DNA of 16,225 nt from positions 1 to 16,225 of the forward strand of contig CAMDCC010000028.1 of assembly GCA_945889545.1 (NCBI GenBank), given 5' to 3'. The stretch comes from Bifidobacterium breve (lineage in GTDB: Bacteria > Actinomycetota > Acidimicrobiia > IMCC26256 > PALSA-555). Of this stretch, positions 1-7,472 are shown piece after piece; positions within the stretch are counted from its first letter, which is position 1; every line of letters begins with the position of its first letter. The notes below the pieces were generated by a model. The model was not told where the DNA came from and did no database searches. It saw only the letters and a program-made list of their open reading frames with translations. The position numbers and the translations under genes were made by a program.

Positions 1-89
1 AGCAGTACTTGGCCAAGAACCCCGGCGGCTACTGCGGACTCGGCGGCACCGGGCTCTCGTGTCCGATCGGCCTGGCGGCATCCTCGTGA
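1..89 (+). CDS. C-terminal tail of an unrecognised protein (partial)
   Basis: The frame starting at position 3 is open from the window edge to a TGA at 87-89. It gives a 28-residue tail rich in glycine with two cysteines (…GGYCGLGGTGLSCPIGLA…). The tail resembles the ends of some actinobacterial secreted or Mce-type substrate-binding proteins, but that is a faint impression and no function is claimed. The stop overlaps the next gene's GTG as GTGA (86-89). Such an overlap is common for translationally coupled genes and is the main reason to believe this frame is real. Confidence 0.45.
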   Translation, partial: QYLAKNPGGYCGLGGTGLSCPIGLAASS

Positions 90-775
90 CTCAGCCCGAC
101 TACCAGGCGGCGTACCGGGAGCTGCGGGAGCGGGTGACTGCGCTGGTGCAGGCGAGCTCCGAGGATGCTCTCGATCGCACGGCACCAGCCACTCCCGCAT
201 GGCGCGTGCGCGACATCCTTGGTCACCTCGCCGGCGTGTGTGACGACGTCACGAATGGCCGACTCGACGGCGTGGCCACCGAAGAATGGACCAACGCCCA
301 GGTGGCCAAGCGGCGCGACTGGCCCACCGAGCAGCTCCTCGCCGATTGGACCGAGCACGCGACCACGGTCGAACCGCAGATGAACTCGTTTCCTCCGATC
401 ATCGTTGGGCAGATGATCACCGACGCCTTTACCCACGAGCAGGACATCCGGGGCGCGCTTGGCTCGCCCGGCGGGGGCGACTCCGCGGCGCTCGAGATCG
501 CCTTCGCCTGGAGCACCGACCGGCTCAACGATCGGTTGACCGCGAACAACGAAGGGACCTTGGTACTCGAGACCGGAGCCGGCACCAAGACCGTGGGCGG
601 TGGTGAACCGGTGACGCACCTGCGCGCGGATCGCCTCGAGATCGTCCGCTCCGTCACCGGGCGTCGCAGTCGGGCACAGCTCGATGCCCTCGACCGCGAC
701 GGGCCGTTTGATCCCGAGGCATTGCTGCTCTCCAGCACGATCTTCACGCCCGCGGCATCCGACCTCGTCGAATAG
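86..775 (+). CDS. Maleylpyruvate isomerase-family (mycothiol-dependent, DinB-like) protein
   Basis: The 229-residue product matches the DinB-like maleylpyruvate isomerase N-terminal family of actinobacteria, which use mycothiol as a thiol cofactor and bind a divalent metal. What is seen: the helix motif WRVRDILGHL with His47, and D-x3-H-x2-D (Asp113, His117, Asp120, in TDAFTHEQDIR). These sit where the family's His/acid/His metal triad lies. The GTG at 86 is chosen over the in-frame GTG at 59 because it forms a 4-nt GTGA overlap with the preceding stop and gives the usual N-terminus. The substrate cannot be told: the family covers many uncharacterised enzymes besides true maleylpyruvate isomerase. 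The MFS gene follows after 9 nt, so the two are probably co-transcribed. Confidence 0.8.
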   Translation: MTQPDYQAAYRELRERVTALVQASSEDALDRTAPATPAWRVRDILGHLAGVCDDVTNGRLDGVATEEWTNAQVAKRRDWPTEQLLADWTEHATTVEPQMNSFPPIIVGQMITDAFTHEQDIRGALGSPGGGDSAALEIAFAWSTDRLNDRLTANNEGTLVLETGAGTKTVGGGEPVTHLRADRLEIVRSVTGRRSRAQLDALDRDGPFDPEALLLSSTIFTPAASDLVE

Positions 776-784
776 CGCCCATAC

Positions 785-2041
785 GTGGCGCTCCCCCGCT
801 CGCTCGCACCACTCCGACATCGCCGGTATGCCGCGCTCTGGACCGGTGCGTTCTTTTCGAACATCGGCACGTGGATGGAGACGGTCGCCGTCGGCATCCT
901 CGTGCAAGAGATCACCGGTCAAGCAGTCTGGGTGGCAGTCGTGGCCGCCGCAGGTTTCGTGCCGAACGCGATCATCGGTCCACTCGGCGGGGCGCTTGCT
1001 GATCGCGTGCCCCGGCGACGACTGCTGCTCGGTACGACGGCTGTGCAGACAGTCCTCGCCGGCGTGCTCACGGCCCTCGTTGCGCTCGATGCCTTCGAAC
1101 CTTGGGCCGTCACCCTCATCGTGCTCATCTCGGGATGTGCGGGTGCGTTGGGCTTTCCGTCCTACCAGTCGATGATGCCCGACATCGTCCCGCGCGAGGA
1201 GATCACGGCTGCCGCAGCACTCGGCGCGGCCCAGTGGAACCTCGGACGCGTCGTCGGTCCCGCACTCGCCGGCCTGGTGATCGAAGCCGGAGGCTACGAG
1301 TGGGCATTTGCGATCAACACGCTGAGCTTCCTCGCAGTGATCGCAGCGATCGCTCCGCTTCGACTCCCGTTGCCCACACCCAAGGCCGGCGAGTCGATCC
1401 TTCAGTCGATCAAGGAAGGGGCTCGGTTCGCGATCCGCGAGCCCGGAATCCGTGCCGTGATGATCTACGTGTCGCTGAACTCACTGCTCGCGGCACCGTT
1501 CATCGGTCTCGTCGCATCGATGGCAGACGAGGTGACAGGACACGCGCGCGATGCCTCGGTGCTCGTGACCACACAGGGCATCGGCGCGGTGCTCATGGCA
1601 CTGATGCTCGGAGGACTTGCGGCTCGCTTCGGCAACCGTCAAGTGTTGGTTACAGCGGTGACGGCGTTGCCATTCTCCTTGGTGCTCTACGCGTTCGCGC
1701 CGTCTCTGGCGCTGTCGGCGATCGCCATCTTTGTTGTCGGCTACCTCTACCTGGGGTGCCTGTCGAGCTTCACGTCCATCGCGCAGCTCCGAGCTCCATC
1801 GGAGTTTCGAGGTCGAGTGATGAGCGCCCTGATGGTGCTGCTCGGGACGATGTATCCCCTCGGCTTGTTGATCCAGGGATTGCTGGCCGACGCGATCGGT
1901 CTTCGTGCCACCACTGCCGGTGCCGCAGTGCTTCTCGTCGTCGCCGTCGCAGTCATGCGCGCACTTCGTCCGGGCTTCGACCGCGAGCTCGGCGACATCG
2001 CGCCACGCGCCGACACCACACCGATCGCAAGCACCGAGTGA
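785..2041 (+). CDS. MFS transporter, MFS_3/EntS-like exporter family
   Basis: The 418-residue, very hydrophobic protein has the spacing of a 12-helix major facilitator in the inner membrane. Seen directly: the N-terminal LRHRRYAALWTGAFFSNIGTWM, typical of the EntS/MFS_3 (drug or siderophore exporter) group; the loop 2-3 signature GGALADRVPRRR at residues 68-79; a hydrophilic central linker around residues 195-215; and a charged C-terminal tail. It would act as a proton-driven exporter, but the substrate is unknown. The GTG start lies 9 nt after the preceding stop, with no Shine-Dalgarno visible, so translation probably depends on the upstream gene. The stop at 2039-2041 is followed by a 24-nt gap that contains the next gene's promoter-like hexamer. 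Confidence 0.85.
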   Translation: MALPRSLAPLRHRRYAALWTGAFFSNIGTWMETVAVGILVQEITGQAVWVAVVAAAGFVPNAIIGPLGGALADRVPRRRLLLGTTAVQTVLAGVLTALVALDAFEPWAVTLIVLISGCAGALGFPSYQSMMPDIVPREEITAAAALGAAQWNLGRVVGPALAGLVIEAGGYEWAFAINTLSFLAVIAAIAPLRLPLPTPKAGESILQSIKEGARFAIREPGIRAVMIYVSLNSLLAAPFIGLVASMADEVTGHARDASVLVTTQGIGAVLMALMLGGLAARFGNRQVLVTAVTALPFSLVLYAFAPSLALSAIAIFVVGYLYLGCLSSFTSIAQLRAPSEFRGRVMSALMVLLGTMYPLGLLIQGLLADAIGLRATTAGAAVLLVVAVAVMRALRPGFDRELGDIAPRADTTPIASTE

Positions 2042-2052
2042 TGCCCTCCGCC

Positions 2053-2065
2053 TAATCTCAAGCGT
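2053..2065 (+). promoter_or_regulatory. -10-like hexamer for a leaderless enoyl-CoA hydratase transcript
   Basis: TAATCT at 2053-2058 fits the TANNNT form and ends 7 nt before the ATG at 2066. Transcription would therefore start at or next to the start codon. No Shine-Dalgarno lies in the 24-nt gap and no clear -35 is seen. Confidence 0.5.
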
Positions 2066-2839
2066 ATGGCGATCCTGGAGCGTGAACGACGCGGCCGCGT
2101 GGAGATTCTGCGACTCAACCGACCCGAGGCGCGCAACGCGATGAGCCCGGAGCTCTCGCTCGCGATCGAGGCCGCGCTCGACGACATCGAGGCCGACCGC
2201 GACGTGTGGATCGTCGTGCTGACCGGCACCGGACCAATCTTCTGCGCGGGTGCCGACCTCAAGGTGGTGGCCGCGGGTCGCGGCATCGAGATCAGCACCA
2301 AGAAGGGCGGCTTTGGCGGATTGGTTTCGCGCGACTTTCCGAAACCGATCATCGCCGCCGTCAATGGGCCGGCACTCGCCGGAGGATTCGAGCTCGCCCT
2401 CGCGTGCGATCTCGTGGTGGCGGCCGACAACGCGAGCTTCGGACTCCCCGAGGCCAAGCGTGGACTGCTTGCCGCGGCAGGTGGTCCCATCCGTCTCGCC
2501 CAGCGCATCGCGCTCGCAACCGCGCTCGAGATGGTGATGACGGGCGATCAGATCCCCGCTGCCCGCGCGTACGAGCTCGGTCTGGTGAATCGGGTCGTGA
2601 CGCCGGACACGGTGGTCGACGAAGCCGTCGCGCTCGCCGAGCGCATCAACGAGAACTCCCCGACTGCCGTGCGCATGGGCCGGCGGCTCGTGAAGGGCAC
2701 CGTGGTTCGCACCGACGCCGAGGCCTGGGAGCTCAACACCGAGATCTCCACCGAGCTCTTCCGCAGCAGCGATCCCATCGAAGGGGCCACCGCCTTCGCC
2801 GAGAAGCGAGCCCCGAAATGGGAGCCCCCAGCCTCATAG
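2066..2839 (+). CDS. Enoyl-CoA hydratase/isomerase family protein (crotonase)
   Basis: The 257-residue protein has the length of a classical crotonase. The oxyanion-hole segments are present (FCAGADL, residues 59-65, and GPALAGGFELA, residues 101-111). Both catalytic glutamates of the hydratases are in place: Glu109 and Glu129, 20 residues apart like Glu144/Glu164 of rat mitochondrial hydratase. It should add water to 2-enoyl-CoA in fatty-acid or related acyl-CoA breakdown; substrate chain length cannot be read. It is clearly not MenB, because the SGGDQ…GSFDGGYG signatures are absent and MenB is encoded elsewhere in the window. It is probably transcribed from its own leaderless promoter and is followed by a hairpin-containing spacer. 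Its proximity to the menaquinone block is probably incidental. Confidence 0.88.
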   Translation: MAILERERRGRVEILRLNRPEARNAMSPELSLAIEAALDDIEADRDVWIVVLTGTGPIFCAGADLKVVAAGRGIEISTKKGGFGGLVSRDFPKPIIAAVNGPALAGGFELALACDLVVAADNASFGLPEAKRGLLAAAGGPIRLAQRIALATALEMVMTGDQIPAARAYELGLVNRVVTPDTVVDEAVALAERINENSPTAVRMGRRLVKGTVVRTDAEAWELNTEISTELFRSSDPIEGATAFAEKRAPKWEPPAS

Positions 2840-2983
2840 CGAGTGCGACCAGGGAAGATGGAGCGGCGAGCGGCTCCATCGTTGCCAAGTGCGGCGACCG
2901 AAGGGAGCTCGCCGGGAGCGGCGAGCGGAGACGGAACGGCGGCCGCCCGAGGCCCCAGCCGCCCCAGCGAGTGCGACCAGGGA
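2838..2983. repeat. Direct repeats in a GAGCG-rich spacer
   Basis: The 18-bp sequence AGCGAGTGCGACCAGGGA occurs at 2838-2855, overlapping the stop of the enoyl-CoA hydratase gene, and again identically at 2966-2983. Between them the 13-bp GAGCGGCGAGCGG occurs at 2861-2873 and 2916-2928. The spacer is low-complexity and GAGCG-rich. No coding frame in it looks convincing. Its end merges into the promoter region of the MerR-type gene. Confidence 0.75.
2857..2880. terminator. Candidate hairpin terminator after the enoyl-CoA hydratase gene
   Basis: GATGGAGC (2857-2864) and GCTCCATC (2873-2880) form a perfect 8-bp stem with an 8-nt loop, 17 nt after the stop codon. A second stem, GCTCGCC/GGCGAGC (2907-2913 with 2920-2926, 6-nt loop), follows. 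Neither has a T-tract, which is common for terminators in high-GC actinobacteria but lowers certainty. Confidence 0.4.
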
Positions 2984-2986
2984 GAG

Positions 2987-3014
2987 TGGGAGTGATTGCT
3001 CCTACAATCCGGGT
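2987..3014 (+). promoter_or_regulatory. Candidate operator and leaderless promoter of the merR-menG-menF operon
   Basis: TGGGAGTGATTGCTCCTAC (2987-3005) carries an imperfect palindrome, GGAGTGATTGCTCC (2989-3002), in which five of seven base pairs are symmetric. The -10-like TACAAT (3003-3008) abuts it directly and ends 6 nt before the GTG at 3015, so the transcript would be leaderless. A near-identical copy (18 of 19 bases) lies in front of menE at 10791-10809. MerR-type regulators usually bind palindromes in the -35/-10 spacer, which is where this one sits. No convincing -35 hexamer is visible. Confidence 0.5.
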
Positions 3015-3791
3015 GTGGCTGAGGGTCTGCGGGTCGAGGAGCTTGCGGCGGAGACCGGGGTCTCCGTCGACACGATCCGCTTCTACCAGAAGCGTCGCGT
3101 GCTCCATTCGCCCACTCGTGACGGGCGCGTTGCGTTCTATGGCCCTGAGCACGTGGAGCGGCTCGCTCGGATTCGAGAGCTTCAGGGGCATGGGTTCTCG
3201 CTTGCGGTGATCCGACGACTGCTCGAGGGCGAGCTCGACGCGACCGACGTGCCGTTGGTCGCGGCGGTTGCCGACGCGCAGCGGGGGGCGGTGCCCGAGG
3301 GCGCGGAGCCGACGCTCACGCTTGCTGAGCTGGCTGCGCGCGCGGGCATTCCCGAAGTCATCCTCGCTTCGGTCGCGGATGCAGGCCTGCTCGTGGCCCA
3401 GCAACGCGACGGGAGCGACGTGTACACCGAGGCCGACCTGGACTTGGTCACCGCGGGACTTCGCTTGCTCGAAGCGGGGCTGCCACTCGACGAGCTGCTC
3501 GCGCTCGCGGGCCGCCAGCATGCGATGGCGCGTGCAATCGCCGAGGATGCCGTCCGCATGTTCGACGAGCATGTGCGTGAGCCGTTGCGCGACTCCCCAC
3601 TGTCCGACGAAGAGAAAGCACAGCGACTGGTCGACGCGTTCGGCACGTTGCTCCCCACGGTGACCACGCTGATCGCCCAACACTTCCGCCGGGTGCTGCT
3701 CGAGGTCGCGACCGAACACCTCGAGTCGGTGGGCGGCCCCGCCGAGCTCGCCGCGGCGCGCGCGGATCCCGAGTGGGGCGTGACGGCATGA
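3015..3791 (+). CDS. MerR-family transcriptional regulator with a second MerR-like HTH repeat
   Basis: The 258-residue protein starts with a MerR winged helix: RVEELAAETGVSVDTIRFYQ (residues 6-25), the wing (residues 29-42), and a helical segment ending LAVIRRLLEG. A second, degenerate copy follows (residues 101-165): LTLAELAARAGIPEVILASV, a short wing with YTEADL, and LRLLEAGLPLDELLAL. Residues 170-250 are helical with no recognised ligand domain. There is no cysteine at all, so metal-thiolate sensing as in classical MerR proteins is unlikely. The GTG at 3015 is chosen because TACAAT ends 6 nt before it; an in-frame upstream extension would run through the promoter and low-complexity spacer. 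The stop overlaps the menG start (ATGA, 3788-3791), which links it to menaquinone synthesis. A regulatory role for the men genes is inferred. Confidence 0.82.
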   Translation: MAEGLRVEELAAETGVSVDTIRFYQKRRVLHSPTRDGRVAFYGPEHVERLARIRELQGHGFSLAVIRRLLEGELDATDVPLVAAVADAQRGAVPEGAEPTLTLAELAARAGIPEVILASVADAGLLVAQQRDGSDVYTEADLDLVTAGLRLLEAGLPLDELLALAGRQHAMARAIAEDAVRMFDEHVREPLRDSPLSDEEKAQRLVDAFGTLLPTVTTLIAQHFRRVLLEVATEHLESVGGPAELAAARADPEWGVTA

Positions 3792-4507
3792 GCCGGTCGC
3801 CCAACCCGGTCATCGGACGCAACGACCCACTCCCCGAAGGCGACGCCAAGCACGTTGCCGTCGAGGCGATGTTCGATCGTGTCGCTCCTGGCTACGAGCG
3901 GATGAACCGCATCATCTCGCTCGGTCTCGATCGCCGGTGGCGACGTCGAGCGCTCGAGAAGCTCGAACCGGAACCTGGAGCCCGTCTGCTCGACCTCGCG
4001 TGCGGCACTGGCGACTTGTGCCGTGATCTCACGACCGAGGGTTGTGCAGCGGTCGGAGTGGATTTCTCGGCGGGGATGCTCGGCGCCGCGCACGTGCGCT
4101 CCCCCCTCGTACGCGGCGACGCGGCCACACTGCCCTTTCGTACGAATGCGTTTGACGGGGTTGTGTGCGGATTCGCGCTGCGCAACTTTGTGGATCTTGA
4201 AGTGGTGTTCCGCGAGTGCGCGCGAGTCGTGCGGCCCGGTGGACAGTTCGTCGCGCTCGACGCAGCCGTCCCCGAGCACCTCATCATGCGTCTCGGCAAC
4301 GCCGTCTGGTTCCGAGGCGCGGTTCCCGTGCTCGGCCGCCTGCTCTCCCGGGACCCGTCGGCGTACCGCTATCTCCCGCGTTCAACCGCATACCTGCCCG
4401 ATGGCCCCGAGCTCATTGCCAGCTTGGAACGCGCGGGGTTCTCCGCCGTGACTCGTGACCTGCTCACCGGTGGATCGGTCCAGCTCCTGGCCGGTACGCG
4501 GTCATGA
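3788..4507 (+). CDS. menG: Demethylmenaquinone methyltransferase (MenG/UbiE)
   Basis: This enzyme performs the last step of menaquinone synthesis, C-methylating demethylmenaquinone with S-adenosylmethionine. The 239-residue protein has the UbiE/COQ5 marks in order: VEAMFDRVAPGYERMN (residues 25-40), the SAM loop LLDLACGTGDL (residues 67-77), VGVDFSAGML for the ribose-binding acid, GFALRNF (residues 128-134), and the late YRYLPRSTAYLPDGPEL signature. The ATG at 3788 overlaps the MerR stop by 4 nt; an upstream GTG at 3773 would add five residues but breaks that overlap. The stop in turn overlaps menF (ATGA, 4504-4507). The methyltransferase that catalyses the final step is thus coupled to the gene for the first step. 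UbiE-type proteins can also methylate ubiquinone precursors, but the context points to menaquinone. Confidence 0.93.
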   Translation: MSRSPNPVIGRNDPLPEGDAKHVAVEAMFDRVAPGYERMNRIISLGLDRRWRRRALEKLEPEPGARLLDLACGTGDLCRDLTTEGCAAVGVDFSAGMLGAAHVRSPLVRGDAATLPFRTNAFDGVVCGFALRNFVDLEVVFRECARVVRPGGQFVALDAAVPEHLIMRLGNAVWFRGAVPVLGRLLSRDPSAYRYLPRSTAYLPDGPELIASLERAGFSAVTRDLLTGGSVQLLAGTRS

Positions 4508-5715
4508 CTGCCTCCGCCACAACCGCGGCGAGCACCACCGCGACAGGGGTGCAACTGCGGGCCGTGACGCGCGAGACCGATGCGCCAGGCGATGCGCCAG
4601 GCGACGTGCTCGACGCACTCGGCGCCCAGGGCGTTGCATGGCTTCACGACGGAGCGGAGTTCGCCACCGCCGGTGTCGCCGCCACGGTTCGCGCCGAGGA
4701 CGCAGTTGCGCTTTTGGCATCGATCGAGCACGACGACGACCCGAACCTCCCGGGCGCCGGCCCGCGAGCGGTGGGCTCTCTCCCCTTCGATCCCACCGCC
4801 GAGGCGGAGTTGGTCATCCCGACGCGCGTCGTCGGACGCACCGGTGACGGCCGTTCTTGGATCACCGAGATCGGGGTGACCCCGCGCGACCAACCGGCTC
4901 GACACGTTTCCCCGTCGAGGTTCACGGTCACCGCAATGAGTGATCGACTCGCGTGGCGTCGCGCGGTGACCGACGCGCTGGTGGCGATCGATCGTGGTGA
5001 TCTCGTCAAGGTCGTGCTCGCTCGGGCGGTTGCGGTCGAGGCCGACACGGCGTTCGACCCGCGCTCGGTGCTGTCCCATCTCCGCAAGCAACAGCCGGGC
5101 TGCTTCATCTACGCGGCCGATGGAATGGTCGGCGCGAGCCCGGAGCTTCTGGTCGCTCGGTACGGCGACCGAGTGGTCTCACGGCCGATGGCGGGCACCG
5201 CCGTGCCCGGTGACGGCGCGCTCGAGCGACTCGCGGCCTCACCCAAGGACGCGCGCGAGCACCGGCTCGTCGTCGAAGCGATTCTCGGCGTCTTGACACC
5301 GCTGTGCACTCGCGTCGACGCCGCATCAGAACCTGAAGTCGACGAGTTCGCCGATGTGGCGCATTTGGCCACACCGATCCACGGCACGCTCCGAGCGCCG
5401 GTCCCCGATGCCCTCACATTGGCGCGTGCGTTGCACCCCACCCCGGCGATCGCGGGTACGCCGACCGCTGCCGCGTTGGCCGCGATCCAACGGCTCGAAC
5501 CTCACGACCGCGGGCGGTACTCCGGACCGGTTGGCTGGGTGGACGCGCGCGGTGATGGGGAGTGGGCCATCGCACTGCGGGGCGCGGCGCTCGACGGCAC
5601 ACGCGCGGTCCTTCACGCCGGCGCTGGCATCGTCGCGGGCTCCGACCCTGAGCTCGAGTGGGCCGAGACCGAAGCCAAGCTCGACCCGATGCTGAGGGCC
5701 CTGGTCAGGCCCTGA
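4504..5715 (+). CDS. menF: Isochorismate synthase (MenF)
   Basis: This enzyme converts chorismate to isochorismate, the entry step of the classical menaquinone route, with Mg2+. The 403-residue protein has the chorismate-binding fold in its C-terminal two thirds. Seen: KVVLARAV with the expected general-base Lys169, GASPELLV (residues 210-217), RPMAGT (residues 227-232), KDAREH with Glu252, the isochorismate-synthase signature LHPTPAIAGTP (residues 310-320), and GAGIVAGSDPELEWAETEAK with the metal-binding glutamates. The first 100 residues are poorly conserved and include a DAPGDAPGD duplication. EntC- or salicylate-synthase-type enzymes share the fold, but the men neighbours settle the role. 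The start overlaps menG by 4 nt. The stop is only 3 nt from the convergent menD stop, leaving no room for a separate terminator. Confidence 0.93.
   Translation: MTASATTAASTTATGVQLRAVTRETDAPGDAPGDVLDALGAQGVAWLHDGAEFATAGVAATVRAEDAVALLASIEHDDDPNLPGAGPRAVGSLPFDPTAEAELVIPTRVVGRTGDGRSWITEIGVTPRDQPARHVSPSRFTVTAMSDRLAWRRAVTDALVAIDRGDLVKVVLARAVAVEADTAFDPRSVLSHLRKQQPGCFIYAADGMVGASPELLVARYGDRVVSRPMAGTAVPGDGALERLAASPKDAREHRLVVEAILGVLTPLCTRVDAASEPEVDEFADVAHLATPIHGTLRAPVPDALTLARALHPTPAIAGTPTAAALAAIQRLEPHDRGRYSGPVGWVDARGDGEWAIALRGAALDGTRAVLHAGAGIVAGSDPELEWAETEAKLDPMLRALVRP
4579..4602 (+). repeat. 12-bp tandem duplication inside menF
   Basis: GATGCGCCAGGC occurs twice in direct tandem (4579-4590 and 4591-4602). 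It encodes a doubled DAPG in the variable N-terminal part of MenF. It keeps the frame and lies outside the catalytic domain, so it looks like a recent neutral slippage event. Confidence 0.8.
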
Positions 5716-5718
5716 TTC

Positions 5719-7458
5719 TCAGCCGACGGCTGCCGCTACTGCGGCCCAGGCTTCGCGATGGCGGGCCACGTTCTCGGCGCGATCAGTGCGGACGAGAACC
5801 ATCCGCACACCGCCGGCACCGATCGCATCATCGACCGCGGGGAGCAGCGCGTTTGCCTTCTCGATGGTCACACACGGCACGCGGTGTGCGGATGCGACCG
5901 CTGCGAGATCGATGCCATGCGGCGTGCCGAAGAGCATCTCGAAGTGCTCCCCTTCAGCAGCTTGCGGCAGGAAGGAGAAGATCCCGCCGCCGTCGTTGTC
6001 TACGACGACGAGCGTGGCGTCGATGCCTCTGCTCGCCACCCCGAGCAGTCCGTTGGTGTCGTGCAGGAAGCAGAGGTCGCCGAGGAGCGCCACCGTCGGA
6101 CCGTCGGCCATCGCGGCCGCGCCGAGGACCGTCGATGTGAAGCCGTCGATTCCGTTCACGCCCCGGTTCGCCAACATGCGCAGCCCGTCTCGGGGCGCGG
6201 CGAACGACTCCACATCGCGTACCGGCATGCTTGACGCCACCGCGAGGTTCGCGCCGGCGCGCAGTCCGGCGACGAGGTCGCGTGCCACCCGTCCCTCGAA
6301 CGGGTCGGCCCATCCGTCGAGAAGGTCGTCGAGGGCGTGACGGGCCCGCGCTTCGGAGTCCATCCACTCATCGAGCCACTCGCTGCTCAATGGTGCCGGA
6401 CCGAGGAAATCCGCAACGGCGCCAAGCAACGGCTCGGCATCGCAAGCGAAGGACGCCTCGGCGCTGCGGTTCGGATCGAGCCATGCACCGTCGGGATCGA
6501 TCATCCACTGCCTGACGGCGCGGTGCGCGACATCAGGACCGAACCAGCGCGTCGCGGCCTTGCTCGTGGGTGGCGCACCGACCCGCACCCCAAGGTCCGG
6601 GCGTCGTGATGCGACAACACTTTCGACCCGCAACAGCGCGTCGTATGCGGACACCGCGTGATCACCGGTGCGCAATCCGGAGATCGGATCGGCGAGGATC
6701 GGCCACCCTGCCGCCGTCGCGAACCGCGTCGCCGTTGTTGGAGAAACTCCGGCTCCCCAACCCGCCAGGAGCACACCGCGTGGCGTGGCGCGCACCTCAG
6801 CAGAGAAGCGCTCGACCGTGGCGTCATCAGGCTGGCGCTGGGGCGGCACCACGTCGATCCACGGCCGGCCGTCGGAACGACCCGGAGCGGGCACGAGCTC
6901 CGCACCCGTGGGAACGAGCGGCTCCCGAAACGGAAGGTTGACGTGCACCGGACCAGCAGGCGGGCCGAGCGCGTGAGCAACCGCGCGCGCCGCAACCGAC
7001 CGCCAATGCTCCCCCGCGTCGGCGCGATCCTCAGGCGGCCCCGGGTCGGACTCCCAGCGCACCGCGCTCCCAAACAGGCCGTGCTGATCCACGGTCTGGC
7101 CCGCACCGGTGTCGCGCAGCTCCGGCGGGCGGTCGGCGGTGCACAGGAGCAGGGGGACTCGGCCGTGGTGGGCTTCGAGCACAGCGGGGTGCAAGTTCGA
7201 TACCGCCGTGCCCGACGTCGTCAGGACTGCAGCCGGTCGGCCCGACATACGAGCGGACCCGAGCGCGAAGAATGCCGCCGAGCGCTCGTCGAGATACACA
7301 TGCACCCGGATTCGCTCGTCACGCGCCAGCGCCAAGGCCAGTGGCGTGGACCGGGATCCTGGCGCCACGCACGCGTCGGTCACACCGGCTCGGGCGAGCT
7401 CGTCCACAAAGGCACGGGAGAGCCCAGTGTTCGCGTCCCGGAGTGGGGTGGTGGTCAT
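5719..7458 (-). CDS. menD: SEPHCHC synthase (MenD)
   Basis: This thiamine-diphosphate enzyme decarboxylates 2-oxoglutarate and adds the product to isochorismate, giving 2-succinyl-5-enolpyruvyl-6-hydroxy-3-cyclohexene-1-carboxylate. The 579-residue protein has family length. Seen: CVAPGSRSTPLALAL, DERSAAFFALG with the cofactor-activating Glu58, TTSGTAVSNLHPAVLEAH, TADRPPELRDTGAGQTVDQ, SSMPVRDVESF, and ANRGVNGIDGFTSTVLGAAA. The cofactor motif begins at LLGDLCFLHD (from residue 458) and runs to VVDNDGGGIFSFLPQ (Asp-Asn-Asp at residues 487-489). It is transcribed alone, divergent from menH with 14 nt between start codons and convergent with menF. No Shine-Dalgarno fits in the divergent gap, so a leaderless or very short-leader message is likely. 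Confidence 0.95.
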   Translation of the reverse strand: MTTTPLRDANTGLSRAFVDELARAGVTDACVAPGSRSTPLALALARDERIRVHVYLDERSAAFFALGSARMSGRPAAVLTTSGTAVSNLHPAVLEAHHGRVPLLLCTADRPPELRDTGAGQTVDQHGLFGSAVRWESDPGPPEDRADAGEHWRSVAARAVAHALGPPAGPVHVNLPFREPLVPTGAELVPAPGRSDGRPWIDVVPPQRQPDDATVERFSAEVRATPRGVLLAGWGAGVSPTTATRFATAAGWPILADPISGLRTGDHAVSAYDALLRVESVVASRRPDLGVRVGAPPTSKAATRWFGPDVAHRAVRQWMIDPDGAWLDPNRSAEASFACDAEPLLGAVADFLGPAPLSSEWLDEWMDSEARARHALDDLLDGWADPFEGRVARDLVAGLRAGANLAVASSMPVRDVESFAAPRDGLRMLANRGVNGIDGFTSTVLGAAAMADGPTVALLGDLCFLHDTNGLLGVASRGIDATLVVVDNDGGGIFSFLPQAAEGEHFEMLFGTPHGIDLAAVASAHRVPCVTIEKANALLPAVDDAIGAGGVRMVLVRTDRAENVARHREAWAAVAAAVG

Positions 7459-7472
7459 GGGAGAATCCGGGT
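7459..7472. promoter_or_regulatory. 14-bp divergent start region between menD and menH
   Basis: Only 14 bp separate the menD ATG (7456-7458, minus strand) from the menH GTG (7473, plus strand). For menH, GAGAAT at 7461-7466 sits 6 nt before the GTG, the same spacing as TACAAT before the MerR-type gene. The 12-mer AATCCGGGTGTG at 7464-7475 is identical to 3006-3017. Neither gene has space for a Shine-Dalgarno plus leader here. Confidence 0.5.

Noticed and set aside
29..922. Long minus-strand open frame over the first gene pair
   Set aside because: It is a shadow of high-GC codon bias: no recognisable motifs, and antisense to a protein with clear family residues.
2066..2839. Reading the first crotonase as a second MenB
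   Set aside because: It has the two hydratase glutamates and lacks the DHNA-CoA synthase motifs (SGGDQ, GSFDGGYG, YMxxEExxEG).
2889..3014. Extended N-terminus of the MerR-type regulator
   Set aside because: The extra 42 residues are Arg/Glu/Ala/Pro-rich, translate the low-complexity spacer and run through the TACAAT hexamer. The GTG at 3015 gives the standard MerR N-terminus.
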